DNA of 64,000 bases. Source: a bacterium (GTDB taxonomy: Bacteria; Vulcanimicrobiota; Xenobia; Xenobiales; JADMJV01). The translations under genes were made by a program, and so were the position numbers. The stretch covers positions 29,841-93,840 of the forward strand of contig JADMJV010000125.1 in the NCBI GenBank assembly GCA_018780265.1. Direction: 5' to 3'. The notes beneath the pieces are model-generated. The model was not told the DNA's origin. It made no database searches and saw only the letters and a list, made by a program, of their open reading frames with translations. Shown piece by piece: positions 16,807 through 24,906 of the stretch (positions are counted from its first letter, which is position 1; every line of letters begins with the position of its first letter).

Positions 16807-17802
16807 TCAGGCTTTGGTCAACCGGGTCAGTTCGGCGTGAACGGCATCCACCAGAGTGCCTCTAACCTGGCTCAGAGTGCCTTCGGCCACGCAGCCGGCA
16901 GCCCGAGAGTGGCCTCCTCCGCCGAAGATGGCTGCCACTTGATTGATGGGATGGTTGCGCGAGCGGATACTGGCTTTCACCTTGCCGCCCGGCACTTCGC
17001 GAACCAGCACCACCACATCGGCATCGTCGACCCGATCGAGTTCATCCACGAAAAACTGAATCTCTTCGGGACGAACCTGATACTGGTTCAAAGCTTGTTC
17101 AGAGAGTTCGGCCCAGGCCACGGTTACGCCGTCGCGACGGTCCACCGTCAATTCGTTGAGCATACGGCCCAGCAACTTCAAAACGTCCGGGCGACTGTTG
17201 CGGTACACAGAGCGCGAAACCTCGTCGGTAGCCACGCCTGCCTGGAGCATGGAGGCCAGTCGTCGATGGGTAGCCGGCGTCACTCGAGAATACTGAAAAG
17301 CACCCGTGTCGGTCAGAATGGCCACATACAGGGCCGTAGCCATAGAACGGTCGAGGGGGACATCCAGGTGTTGAATGAGCTCGAAGGTCATTTCGCCCAG
17401 CGCGGCCACATCGGGCAGCACCCAGTTGAGATCCCCGTAGAGGGCGTTGTCTTGATGATGATCAAAGTTGAGTAGAACAGGGGCCAGAATCCTTGGATCA
17501 AAGCCTTTGGGCATACGACTCAAAGTGGGACACTCGAGCGCTACCACAGCGTCGAACTTCTCGTCCGGCGCCACCGACTCGACCATCCTGTCCAGGCCAA
17601 AGAGAATATTGCTCAGGGAACTGGGCACGGGTTCTGGCAGAAGGGCCACCACCTCTTTACCCAATTTTTCAAGAGCTTGCTGTAGGGCCAACATCGACCC
17701 CAGGTGATCGCCATCAAGACCGACATGCGACACCAGCAAAAACCGCTGGTGCTGCCGCAAAGCCTGAATGAACGCCGGGGGTACTAGAAAATCACCTGTC
17801 AC
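16807..17802 (-). CDS. nrnA: DHH-family oligoribonuclease / pAp phosphatase, NrnA-like
   Basis: A 331-residue DHH-DHHA1 phosphoesterase. Family members degrade short RNAs (including pGpG and pApA) to mononucleotides and dephosphorylate pAp. Motifs: LVSHVGLDGDHLGS for the first Asp pair, NFDHHQDN for the DHH motif and the C-terminal GGGHSRAAGC of DHHA1. The GTG start overlaps the stop of the HD-GYP gene by 3 bases (GTGA), and GGAG is 8 bases upstream. This tight link to a likely cyclic di-GMP phosphodiesterase suggests that it clears the linear dinucleotide. SHVNPDGD is the usual form of the first motif, so NPDGD to GLDGD is a variation that retains both Asp. Confidence 0.93.
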   Translation of the reverse strand: MTGDFLVPPAFIQALRQHQRFLLVSHVGLDGDHLGSMLALQQALEKLGKEVVALLPEPVPSSLSNILFGLDRMVESVAPDEKFDAVVALECPTLSRMPKGFDPRILAPVLLNFDHHQDNALYGDLNWVLPDVAALGEMTFELIQHLDVPLDRSMATALYVAILTDTGAFQYSRVTPATHRRLASMLQAGVATDEVSRSVYRNSRPDVLKLLGRMLNELTVDRRDGVTVAWAELSEQALNQYQVRPEEIQFFVDELDRVDDADVVVLVREVPGGKVKASIRSRNHPINQVAAIFGGGGHSRAAGCVAEGTLSQVRGTLVDAVHAELTRLTKA

Positions 17803-19769
17803 CGACTATTCTCCCTACTGTCGTCACGACCTAGTTCCAATCGATCCGGGCCTCGTCTCGCGGGTCCCGCGGGGGCCGGCCCGGCCCCCACCTGTGCCCC
17901 CGAATCCCCTGCCTCACATTCGGGTTTAGCAGCGGGTGTTCGCAGCAAGTTCGCTCCAACCTTCTGCCGAGCCTCGTGGACTAGCTGTCGCAAGCTGGAA
18001 TTTTCTTGAGGAGTGAAATTCGCCAGGGCCATGAAATAGCTGACGACCTGTGCATTAAACTGAGTTCCGGCCCCCTTCTCCAGCCGTCGCATCGCTTCGT
18101 TGCTGTCCAATCCGTTGCGGTAGGGGCGATGCGAAGTCATGGCGTCGTAGGCATCGGCTACGGCCATGATTTGGGCTCCCAAGGGGATCTGCTCGCCGCG
18201 CAGTCCCTCTGGATAACCTTTTCCGTCCCAGCGCTCGTGGTGTCCCAAGACCATCTTCTGAATCTCCGCCGACACGGAGCGAATATCCCGAATAATGCGA
18301 GCGCTATGAACCACGTGCTGCTTCATAATCTCAAATTCTTCATCGGTCAGTGGACCCTGCTTCATAAGAATACTGTCAGGGGTCGAGATTTTGCCCACAT
18401 CATGCAACATAGCGGCGGTGTTGAGGTCCTTGACGAAGTTGCCGTGCAAACCCATGGCCTGGGCGAGTTTTATGGAATAGGTGCATACTCGGGTCACGTG
18501 GCCACTGGTGTAGGGGTCCTTGGCCTCGATGGCCTGAGCCAACGCTCGAATCATCTCGTCGTGGCTACGTTCCCGCTCGGCCAGAAAAAAGAGATTGCGG
18601 ATCGAGATGGCCGCATCGGTCGCCAGGATCTGCAAGTATCCCTGGTCGTGTAGGCTAAACCTCTCTCCCACCAGGCGATTGCCGACCAATATCAGGCCCA
18701 AGGGAGCATTGTCGATGGGTGTTTGTAGGGGGACCACCAGAAAGTTGCGCAAGTCGTCGCTGTGAGGCTGGTAGCCGTGAGCCTGCTGGCCGCGCAAAAC
18801 GGGGATCAACTGCTCCAGTCCGTTGAGGGGCCAATAAGGGCGGATGGGCTCCGTGCCGTCGGCCTGCGAATAAAAAAAGGACTCGCCACTGGCAGCCAGT
18901 CGCCCCAGCAAACCCTGTCCAATGGCACCATTGAGGCGAGCCGCGGCCGTCTCAGTAAAGCCTTCTTTCCATTCCACCACTAACTGCTGGCCTTTGCGCA
19001 GAAGGATGACGGCCACATGAACCTGGAGTTGCTCTTTGGCGCACTCCACAATGGTCGAAAGAAGTTCGTCGGGATTGCGCAGCACGGCCATTCGGTGCGC
19101 GATCTTCATAAGGGCCTCTAGTTTGCGCCTCTCATGATTGAGTTCTTGTTCCTGCACCAGGCGAGCCTCGCCATGAGTGCGGGCGGCCTCCTGGGCTTTC
19201 TCCAATGCTTTGCTTTGCATCTTGCGAACGTCGGCGTCATCCTCGCCCCGGCCGGAGTGATTGCGGGGCAGCGCACGAATCACAAAAGGGACCGAGCAGA
19301 TGATGGCCACTCGATAGATCAGGCCGAGAATACTGAGTTGAGCCAGATTCTTGTCCATAATGGTGGGAGTAAGCCAGCCGACGCAATTGACCCAGGCAAA
19401 AATCACGCCCGCTTGCTGGCCTCGTTCGATACTGATCAGCGCCGCCAGGGCAACGGGCAGGAGCAAGATGCCTCCCGCCACCCCTGCGAAATAGATGAGA
19501 AAACTGACCAGCACGGACTCAACGGCTGAGACGGCCAGCACGCGGCCATCGTAGTCGTCCACGAAATTGCGACTGACTGCGGCAAAGATGATTAGAGCCA
19601 GCGTCAGGCCCCCGGCCACCGGCAGCACGCCTGGTCCCTTGTCGGCCACTATCTGGAGCAGAGCGGTCGAATAAAAGAAGACTCGCAAGTAAAAAGAGGC
19701 CGGCAGGTCCACGGGCGGTTGCCGGGACTGGAAGCTCGTCTTGCTGCGCGTTGCAGGCCTGCGCGCCAT
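17799..19769 (-). CDS. membrane GAF/HD-GYP cyclic di-GMP phosphodiesterase
   Basis: 656 residues. An N-terminal membrane region of about five helices (residues 28-170, for example AGGILLLPVALAALISI), a coiled coil at 180-220, a GAF sensor at about 230-400, and an HD-GYP domain at 410-590. The HD-GYP metal ligands are intact: AMLHDVGK near 455, HHERWDGKGYP near 514, VADAYDAMTS. HD-GYP proteins hydrolyse cyclic di-GMP to pGpG or GMP. A low-complexity Gly/Ala/Pro tail closes the protein. It is translationally coupled to nrnA downstream and follows a zinc-ribbon gene by 12 bases. Signals sensed by the GAF and membrane parts are unknown. Confidence 0.93.
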   Translation of the reverse strand: MARRPATRSKTSFQSRQPPVDLPASFYLRVFFYSTALLQIVADKGPGVLPVAGGLTLALIIFAAVSRNFVDDYDGRVLAVSAVESVLVSFLIYFAGVAGGILLLPVALAALISIERGQQAGVIFAWVNCVGWLTPTIMDKNLAQLSILGLIYRVAIICSVPFVIRALPRNHSGRGEDDADVRKMQSKALEKAQEAARTHGEARLVQEQELNHERRKLEALMKIAHRMAVLRNPDELLSTIVECAKEQLQVHVAVILLRKGQQLVVEWKEGFTETAAARLNGAIGQGLLGRLAASGESFFYSQADGTEPIRPYWPLNGLEQLIPVLRGQQAHGYQPHSDDLRNFLVVPLQTPIDNAPLGLILVGNRLVGERFSLHDQGYLQILATDAAISIRNLFFLAERERSHDEMIRALAQAIEAKDPYTSGHVTRVCTYSIKLAQAMGLHGNFVKDLNTAAMLHDVGKISTPDSILMKQGPLTDEEFEIMKQHVVHSARIIRDIRSVSAEIQKMVLGHHERWDGKGYPEGLRGEQIPLGAQIMAVADAYDAMTSHRPYRNGLDSNEAMRRLEKGAGTQFNAQVVSYFMALANFTPQENSSLRQLVHEARQKVGANLLRTPAAKPECEAGDSGAQVGAGPAPAGPARRGPDRLELGRDDSRENSR

Positions 19770-19781
19770 TCCTGTGGGCCT

Positions 19782-19970
19782 CTACGTCCAGCCTTCTCGG
19801 AAAAACATAACCACCCCATCGATCTTCACCAGTAGCAGTAGCGAATTGCAGTGGGGACAGCGAGTTTGCTCGTTGAGCGCAAGCCCGTCGATGCGTAGTG
19901 CGGCATCGCACCCAGGACAGTCTGGCAGTTCCAGTCGTCCCTGCTGATCGGCGCGAGGCGCAACACTCAT
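19782..19970 (-). CDS. small zinc-ribbon protein
   Basis: A 62-residue protein with CPGC-(20)-CPHC spacing, a treble-clef or rubredoxin-like zinc ribbon, and a hydrophobic C-terminal half (LLLLVKIDGVVMFF). The first 12 residues are polar. The ATG overlaps the radical SAM stop codon by one base (TGATG), so expression is coupled to it. It could bind metal or nucleic acid, or be an accessory to the radical SAM enzyme. The function is inferred only from context. Confidence 0.75.
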   Translation of the reverse strand: MSVAPRADQQGRLELPDCPGCDAALRIDGLALNEQTRCPHCNSLLLLVKIDGVVMFFREGWT

Positions 19971-21292
19971 CAGTGAGCCCCTGATTTACTGGCGATCAGA
20001 CACAACGGATCGGGATCGGTCAGGGTGCCAGAAGTCACGTAAGCTCTAGACCGATCTCCACCACGACAAGACTTAAAGTAGTCGCACTTTTTGCAGGTAT
20101 TGTTGCCGGGATTGTTGCGCAAGACTTTGAGTCCGTGGCCCTGATGCCATAGTTCCCGCAGTGGCCTTTCGCGCACGTTGCCGGCTGGCAGAACGGTGCC
20201 TAGAAAGCCGCTCCCGCCCACCACGCCTTCTGAATTGATATGACAATGAAGCTGACCACACTCGCTCCCAAACCCTTCAAACACTCGTTTGCGCTGAAAG
20301 GGCGGGGGAACCTTGCTGACGATTTCGACTTTGCAACGACTGGTCTCGCCGATGCGACGAGCCAGGTCGAGGGCATTGTTGGCCTCTTCGATGGTCAGCA
20401 TCATCTTGGGATTCTCTTTGGCGCGTCCCACCGGAGCCACGATGTCAAAAACGATACGGGGAATCTCAAAGCGCTCGGCCTGTTTGACCAGTGCCGGAAT
20501 CTCGGTGAGGTTATCACGCTGAAGTACCGCATGGAAGTAAATGGGCGCTTTTGAAAGCTCTTGAAGATTCTTGATGCCCCGCATCGCTTTGCGATAGGCC
20601 CGGTCGCCGCGCAGATAGTCGTAGCTCTTTTCACTGCCGGCATCCATGCTGACTTTGATTTCGTCGATGTCGAGTTCGCCCAACTTGGAAGCCACAGCTC
20701 TGGTGGCCATCGTGGCGTTGGTGGCGATGCTCACTTTCATGCCGCGTGAGTTAGCGTGCTGGATCACGTCAAAAACGTCACCTCTGCCCAGCGGTTCGCC
20801 GCCGCCGAGTCGCAACTTAAAGCATCCCATCAAGGCCATATCGTCGATGACTTTACGGATGTCAAGTATGGTCAACTCTCGCGGACGGGCAGCACCGGCA
20901 TCGGCCCAACAATGTTTACAGGCGAGATTACAGTAGCGGGTAAGTTGCAAGTAAACCGTGGTGGGCGCCGACAGGTACTGGGATCCCTCGACCATTTCGT
21001 TATCGAGGAAGATTCCCTGAAAAGTCCCGTCCTTGATAAGACCGATACTCGAGCAGAGCTGAGTAAAAGTATCAAAAGATTGACGGGTAACCGTCTCGCT
21101 TAAATCGCGATAGACCTCGTCCAGAGAATAGGTTTGACTCTTGGCAAAGATGCCAGTAGCTTCTTCGTCAAAGGGAATATAGTCAGAATTCTGCCGATCA
21201 TAGACAAGACAACCGAAATATTCACGGCGGGCTACAAAGGGCTTCGATGCAAGCTGCCGCAGTCGGTCATCTGCGCTCAAGGAAGTTTTCAT
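19970..21292 (-). CDS. radical SAM/SPASM enzyme with PqqD/RRE-like N-terminus
   Basis: 440 residues. Residues 18-88 follow the layout of PqqD-type RiPP recognition elements (beta-rich GCLVYDRQNSDYIPFDEEAT, then helices EVYRDLSE and a closing SSIGLI). The radical SAM core begins at 110 with CNLACKHC (C121, C125, C128), then GGGEPLGRGD and VSIATNATM. The C-terminal SPASM region has CGQLHCHIN and CKKCDYFKSCRGG, plus a last Cys in DPLCL, enough for auxiliary Fe-S clusters. Such enzymes mature ribosomal peptides or handle heme-like or quinone cofactors; the substrate cannot be told. The ATG lacks a clear SD. It is encoded directly after a Cys-rich gene and coupled to a zinc-ribbon gene. Confidence 0.9.
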   Translation of the reverse strand: MKTSLSADDRLRQLASKPFVARREYFGCLVYDRQNSDYIPFDEEATGIFAKSQTYSLDEVYRDLSETVTRQSFDTFTQLCSSIGLIKDGTFQGIFLDNEMVEGSQYLSAPTTVYLQLTRYCNLACKHCWADAGAARPRELTILDIRKVIDDMALMGCFKLRLGGGEPLGRGDVFDVIQHANSRGMKVSIATNATMATRAVASKLGELDIDEIKVSMDAGSEKSYDYLRGDRAYRKAMRGIKNLQELSKAPIYFHAVLQRDNLTEIPALVKQAERFEIPRIVFDIVAPVGRAKENPKMMLTIEEANNALDLARRIGETSRCKVEIVSKVPPPFQRKRVFEGFGSECGQLHCHINSEGVVGGSGFLGTVLPAGNVRERPLRELWHQGHGLKVLRNNPGNNTCKKCDYFKSCRGGDRSRAYVTSGTLTDPDPLCLIASKSGAH

Positions 21293-21353
21293 CCGTCATC
21301 TCGCAGTTGGTGGGCATTACTTGAGGCCCTTTCTAGGTCGCAACTACGGTGAC

Positions 21354-21394
21354 CTTCTCGAGAAATAGAGGTATAGAATGGCCGACTTCTCGAG
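21354..21394. promoter_or_regulatory. direct repeat of a palindromic box between two genes
   Basis: CTTCTCGAG occurs at 21354-21362 and 21386-21394, exactly 32 bp (about three helical turns) apart; the first copy is part of a 10-bp palindrome TTCTCGAGAA. It lies between the Cys-rich gene and the radical SAM gene. Candidate paired operator; chance is possible. Confidence 0.4.
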
Positions 21395-21403
21395 CCAAAC
21401 TCT

Positions 21404-21697
21404 TTAACCAAGCGACTCGCCTTCTTTGTCGTGGAAGTCGCATTCCTCGATACAATCCCGAAAACTTTTCAAAGGCCGAGACTGATAAGGGTGGGTGCAG
21501 TTGATAAAAATTCTAGGCGCCTCCCCTTCCAGACTGAAGCCGAAATCGACATATCCGCAGAACCGGTCAGGAACATGCTCAATGCAGTACTCATAAAGTT
21601 CATTGTAGATTTCAGGATAGGAATGCTGAAACATATGCTTCTCGCACTGAAAAACACCCAGCACTGAACTTCGAAACCTACAGGGTCTGTACGCCAT
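21404..21697 (-). CDS. Cys-rich small protein upstream of the radical SAM enzyme
   Basis: 97 residues with seven Cys (at about 6, 18, 38, 47, 67, 83 and 87), aromatic-rich (EIYNELYEYCIEH, FCGYVDFGFSL) and acidic at the C-terminus (CIEECDFHDKEG). No signal peptide or known domain. The ATG at 21697 has only a weak GAGAG ahead. Codon use is more AT-rich than in the neighbours, hinting at acquisition or relaxed constraint. Its place just upstream of an RRE-bearing radical SAM gene makes it a candidate substrate or partner, but its composition also fits a small folded metal-binding protein. Confidence 0.6.
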   Translation of the reverse strand: MAYRPCRFRSSVLGVFQCEKHMFQHSYPEIYNELYEYCIEHVPDRFCGYVDFGFSLEGEAPRIFINCTHPYQSRPLKSFRDCIEECDFHDKEGESLG

Positions 21698-21884
21698 CGT
21701 ACTCTCTCACTCTCAATCCGATCTCGGCCGGTCTGGGCCGAGGGTTCAGCGGCTGCCCCTCGCTGAAGAGCACCTCACCTGAACCTTGGTCCGATTCGGA
21801 GAATTGCATTTCTCCTCGACCTATGGAGTTCCTGTTAATGGCGCAAAAATTTGCGATGGATCTAAAAACACTCCCCCCCAAAAA

Positions 21885-21911
21885 AATATCCGCCCTTTTT
21901 GGGCGGATATT
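21885..21911 (-). terminator. intrinsic terminator of tRNA-Ala
   Basis: Minus-strand hairpin AATATCCGCCC-AAAAA-GGGCGGATATT followed by a T-run, directly after the encoded CCA. Confidence 0.93.
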
Positions 21912-21987
<76 letters not shown>

Positions 21988-21998
21988 GTGGGAGTGAG

Positions 21999-22027
21999 AC
22001 TATACCGAACTCTATTGGGACTGTCAA
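21999..22027 (-). promoter_or_regulatory. strong sigma70-type promoter of tRNA-Ala
   Basis: Minus strand: TTGACA (22022-22027), 17-bp spacer, TATAGT (21999-22004), 11 bases before the mature 5' end. Confidence 0.85.
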
Positions 22028-22211
22028 GGGTTTTTTGAGACGACCGTGGGGCGCTTGAGAGCAATCTCCGGCCTGGGCCTCCCAGGCGACGTTGGCGGCC
22101 CACAGCGTCACCCCCAGGTGTTGGGCCTCCTCTAGATAGGGCGCGGCAGCATACACAACGGCGGGCCCTGTCATTAGCCTGGCCGTAAACGACCGAGGCG
22201 CACCAACGCAA

Positions 22212-22235
22212 AGGGCCCGCCTGGAGACGGGCCCT
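22212..22235 (-). terminator. terminator after rplA
   Basis: Minus-strand hairpin AGGGCCCG-(8)-CGGGCCCT followed by TTTG, 25 bases after the rplA stop. It closes the secE-nusG-rplK-rplA unit. Confidence 0.8.
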
Positions 22236-22260
22236 GGTGAGCTACGATGGCGCAGACCTT

Positions 22261-22968
22261 TTAGTTGGCGGCAGACTTCGCCACCGCTTTGGTGGGGTCG
22301 ACACGCACGCCAGGGGACATCGTGGCAGCCAGAGAGATGGTGCGCAGATAAGCCCCCTTAGAGGACTGCGGCTTGGCCTTGACCACGGCTTCCAGCAGGG
22401 TGCGCAGGTTTTCCAGCAACTTGTCCTCACTGAAACTCAGTTTGCCAACGCTAGAGTGGACGATACCCAGCTTGTCGGCGCGGTATTGAACCTTGCCAGA
22501 CTTGAGTTCCTCCACGGCCTTGACCACGTCAGGAGTGACGGTGCCGGCCTTGGGATTGGGCATACGCGGCCCCAGGATACGGCCAAGATCTTTACCGACC
22601 AGACCCATCATGTCGGGGCTGGCCACGGCAATGTCGAAATCCGACCAGCCGCCCTTGACTTTGGCGACCAGGTCTTCAGCGCCCGCAGCTTCGGCTCCGG
22701 CGGCTTCGGCTTTTCCGATTTTGTCGCCTTTGGTGAACACGATTACGCGAGGGGTCTTACCGGTACCGTGGGGAAGAACGGTGGTTCCGCGCACAGTCTG
22801 GTCACTTTTGCGGGGGTCGATGCCCAGCTTGATGTGCACTTCGACGGTTTCGTCGAACTTGGCCGAAGCGATTTTCTTGACAATCGCGATGGCCTCTTCG
22901 AGTCCGTGTAGGGCACCCTTATCAAAGGCCTCGTAAGCGGCCTTTCTTTTTTTGGTGAGTTTAGCCAT
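22261..22968 (-). CDS. rplA: 50S ribosomal protein L1
   Basis: 235 residues. L1 binds 23S rRNA at the mobile L1 stalk and commonly represses its own mRNA. Signatures: MAKLTKKRKAAYEAFDK, ETVEVHIKLGIDPRKSDQ, VRGTTVLPHGTGK, PDMMGLVGKDLGRILGPR and MPNPKAGTVT. ATG 22968 has GGAGGT 6 bases upstream and is correct over the in-frame upstream start at 23010. Confidence 0.98.
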   Translation of the reverse strand: MAKLTKKRKAAYEAFDKGALHGLEEAIAIVKKIASAKFDETVEVHIKLGIDPRKSDQTVRGTTVLPHGTGKTPRVIVFTKGDKIGKAEAAGAEAAGAEDLVAKVKGGWSDFDIAVASPDMMGLVGKDLGRILGPRMPNPKAGTVTPDVVKAVEELKSGKVQYRADKLGIVHSSVGKLSFSEDKLLENLRTLLEAVVKAKPQSSKGAYLRTISLAATMSPGVRVDPTKAVAKSAAN

Positions 22969-22988
22969 ATTTACCTCCGTGGTCAGAC

Positions 22989-23002
22989 GGGGCCGGAGCC
23001 CC
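22989..23002 (-). promoter_or_regulatory. hairpin with UCCG loop in the rplK-rplA spacer
   Basis: Minus-strand GGGGC-TCCG-GCCCC, 20 bases ahead of the rplA ATG; a second stem CCTCCTGA / TCAGGGGG lies at about 23018-23036. Possible target for L1 autoregulation or an mRNA processing site; inferred from position only. Confidence 0.4.
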
Positions 23003-23069
23003 TCCCACAAAATGGATGAACCCCCTGAAGTCAGGAGGCTCGTATTTCTTTCCCTGAGAAAAGAAAGCT

Positions 23070-23492
23070 TTAGACGACCTCCAGGCCCATGCTCCGAGCG
23101 CTGCCCTCGATGATCAGGATGGCCGCTTCGATGTCCGTGGCGTTCAGATCTGGCATTTTTACCTCGGCAACCTTGCGCACCTGGGCGTGGGTAACCTTGC
23201 CGACCTTCTTCTTATTGGGCTCGCCCGAACCCTTGGTCAGACCGGCCTCCTTGAGCAGCAGCGTGGCTGCCGGTGGAGTCTTGGTGACAAACGTAAAGGA
23301 GCGGTCCTCGAAGATGGTGATCTCCACCGGAATGATCATTCCGATTTGAGAAGCGGTTCGCTCGTTGTACTGCTTGACGAACTCCATAATATTGACGCCG
23401 TGCTGGCCCAGTGCGGGGCCTACCGGGGGGGCCGGATTGGCTTTCCCTGCCGGGCACTGCAACTTGACCATTGCTTTAACCTTCTTAGCCAT
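23070..23492 (-). CDS. rplK: 50S ribosomal protein L11
   Basis: 140 residues. Part of the GTPase-associated centre of the ribosome. Recognisable by KLQCPAGKANPAPPVGPALG, QHGVNIMEFVKQYNERT, the IPVEITIFEDRSF strand and the C-terminal rRNA-binding domain (KVGKVTHAQVRKVAEVK ... IEGSARSMGLEV). GAGGAG precedes the ATG. Follows nusG by 24 bases. Confidence 0.98.
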   Translation of the reverse strand: MAKKVKAMVKLQCPAGKANPAPPVGPALGQHGVNIMEFVKQYNERTASQIGMIIPVEITIFEDRSFTFVTKTPPAATLLLKEAGLTKGSGEPNKKKVGKVTHAQVRKVAEVKMPDLNATDIEAAILIIEGSARSMGLEVV

Positions 23493-23516
23493 GACTTCTC
23501 CTCTGTTACTGGCTGC

Positions 23517-24143
23517 CTATGACAGCTTCTCAACCTGACCAAAATCGAGTTCTACCGGGGTCTCGCGACCAAATATCGAAATCAGGACGCGAACTTTCTC
23601 GCGGTCGGGAGTGACCTCCTCCACCACGCCGTGGAAGTCCTGGAAGGGCCCGTGAGTAACCTTGATAGCCTGCCCGACGGCCAAATCCAACTTCACCCGT
23701 GTGGGCGCTTCCATACCCATCAACTGCTTGATGCGGCGAACTTCGTCATCCGGAAGCGGGACCGGCTTGGCGCCAGGACTGACAAACCCCGTTACTCCGG
23801 AAGTATTGCGCACCACATACCAGGACTCTTCGGTCAAAATCATTTCCACGAACACGTAACCCGGATAAATCTTGCGCTGGACGGTCTTCTTTTTACCGTC
23901 CTTAAACTCAAGCTCTTCCTCGGTGGGCACGTGAACCTGAAAAATGCGATCTTTCATGCCCATCGAGTCGATGCGGCGCATCAAATTGTCTTTCACTTTG
24001 TTCTCGTAGCCGGAATAAGTGTGAATCACATACCACTTAATGCGCGGGTCAACGGGCGGGGCGACGGCCTCGGCTACCACCGCGACTTGTTCCTCTACGT
24101 GCTCTCCAGCGAAATCCTGTGCTTGTTGTTCCATGGTTCCCAT
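23517..24143 (-). CDS. nusG: transcription termination/antitermination factor NusG
   Basis: 208 residues from ATG 24143. NusG binds RNA polymerase, links it to the ribosome and Rho, and modulates pausing. The NGN domain begins KWYVIHTYSGYENKV and contains PGYVFVEM; the KOW domain has VTHGPFQDFHGVVEEV. An acidic Ala/Val-rich extension of about 30 residues precedes the NGN domain. ATG 24143 (SD GAGG) and ATG 24134 are both possible; the earlier frame start at 24206 would overlap secE. Confidence 0.96.
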   Translation of the reverse strand: MGTMEQQAQDFAGEHVEEQVAVVAEAVAPPVDPRIKWYVIHTYSGYENKVKDNLMRRIDSMGMKDRIFQVHVPTEEELEFKDGKKKTVQRKIYPGYVFVEMILTEESWYVVRNTSGVTGFVSPGAKPVPLPDDEVRRIKQLMGMEAPTRVKLDLAVGQAIKVTHGPFQDFHGVVEEVTPDREKVRVLISIFGRETPVELDFGQVEKLS

Positions 24144-24178
24144 ACTCTCCTCAACCAGGGTCACGAGGCGTAGACCCT

Positions 24179-24487
24179 CTAACGAAACACGCGTCTCAAG
24201 ATCCAATCCAGCATTCCCAGATACCCTGCGAAGACCAGCAGGGTCATCATTACCACCGCCGTAGCGGCTTGCAATTCTCTTCGGGTAGGCCAGGTGACCC
24301 GGCCCATTTCAAGGCGAACCTGAGCCAGGTAAACCTTGAGGGCGGCCACTGTCCAACCGGACGGTCCCGCGGAATCCTGAGGGACGGACTGAACCGTGGT
24401 TTTGGCGCCGGCTTGAGCTATCGCTGCCTTGCCTTCCGTGCGGTCCCGTCGAGGACCCGTTCTCTTTGTCGCTGGTCGACCCGCCAT
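24179..24487 (-). CDS. secE: preprotein translocase subunit SecE
   Basis: 102 residues, single C-terminal membrane helix form. SecE clamps SecY in the translocon. The conserved amphipathic stretch is VRLEMGRVTWPTRREL, followed by the helix VVMMTLLVFAGYLGMLDWIL. The N-terminal half is a basic, Ala/Thr-rich extension. ATG 24487 has AGGAGG 7 bases upstream, so upstream in-frame codons through the tRNAs are not used. No rpmG lies between it and tRNA-Thr, where it is often found. Confidence 0.95.
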   Translation of the reverse strand: MAGRPATKRTGPRRDRTEGKAAIAQAGAKTTVQSVPQDSAGPSGWTVAALKVYLAQVRLEMGRVTWPTRRELQAATAVVMMTLLVFAGYLGMLDWILRRVFR

Positions 24488-24645
24488 CGCTGCGCCTCCT
24501 CTGGGAAATCCCATCACTATACCGCCCTCAAGTTTGGACCAAACCTGGCCGCTTCCCGCAAGTCCATCTGCACAGACCCGAAGCGGGCGCCCCCTGGACT
24601 GTCTCCCGAGAGAACCCGGAAGACGGCCACAAAGTTCGCCCCACC

Positions 24646-24690
24646 AAAAAAAAGAGACCCATCGGCCGTTCAGTGCTTGTGGCACCGAAC
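24646..24690 (-). terminator. possible attenuator between tRNA-Thr and secE
   Basis: Minus-strand 9-bp stem GTTCGGTGC / GCACTGAAC (24668-24690), then after about 14 bases a run of eight T (24646-24653). The gap is too long for a classical terminator but it could attenuate or process the tRNA-secE transcript. Confidence 0.35.
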
Positions 24691-24705
24691 TTTTTAAGGG
24701 CCTGG

Positions 24706-24781
24706 TGGAGCTGGAGAGCGGGCTCGAACCGCCGACCTCGTCCTTACCAAGGACGTGCTCTGCCAACTGAGCTACTCCAGC
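24706..24781 (-). tRNA. tRNA-Thr (anticodon GGT)
   Basis: 76 bases with encoded CCA. Acceptor GCTGGAG / CTCCAGC, T73, anticodon loop TTGGTAA (GGT), T-arm GGTTCGAGCCC. Confidence 0.96.
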
Positions 24782-24787
24782 AAATCC

Positions 24788-24863
24788 TGGAGCGGGAGAC
24801 GAGGTTCGAACTCGCGACAACCAGCTTGGAAGGCTGATGCTCTACCAACTGAGCTACTCCCGC
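24788..24863 (-). tRNA. tRNA-Gly (anticodon TCC)
   Basis: 76 bases with encoded CCA. Acceptor GCGGGAG / CTCCCGC, T73, anticodon loop CTTCCAA (TCC), T-arm AGTTCGAACCT. Six bases separate it from tRNA-Thr. Confidence 0.96.
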
Positions 24864-24906
24864 ACACTGACGAGTCTCGGTTTCCCGGGACATCGTAATG
24901 CAGCCT

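Noticed and set aside
24429..24837. Plus-strand frames across tRNA-Thr, tRNA-Gly and the secE leader
   Set aside because: They are antisense to the tRNAs and to secE.
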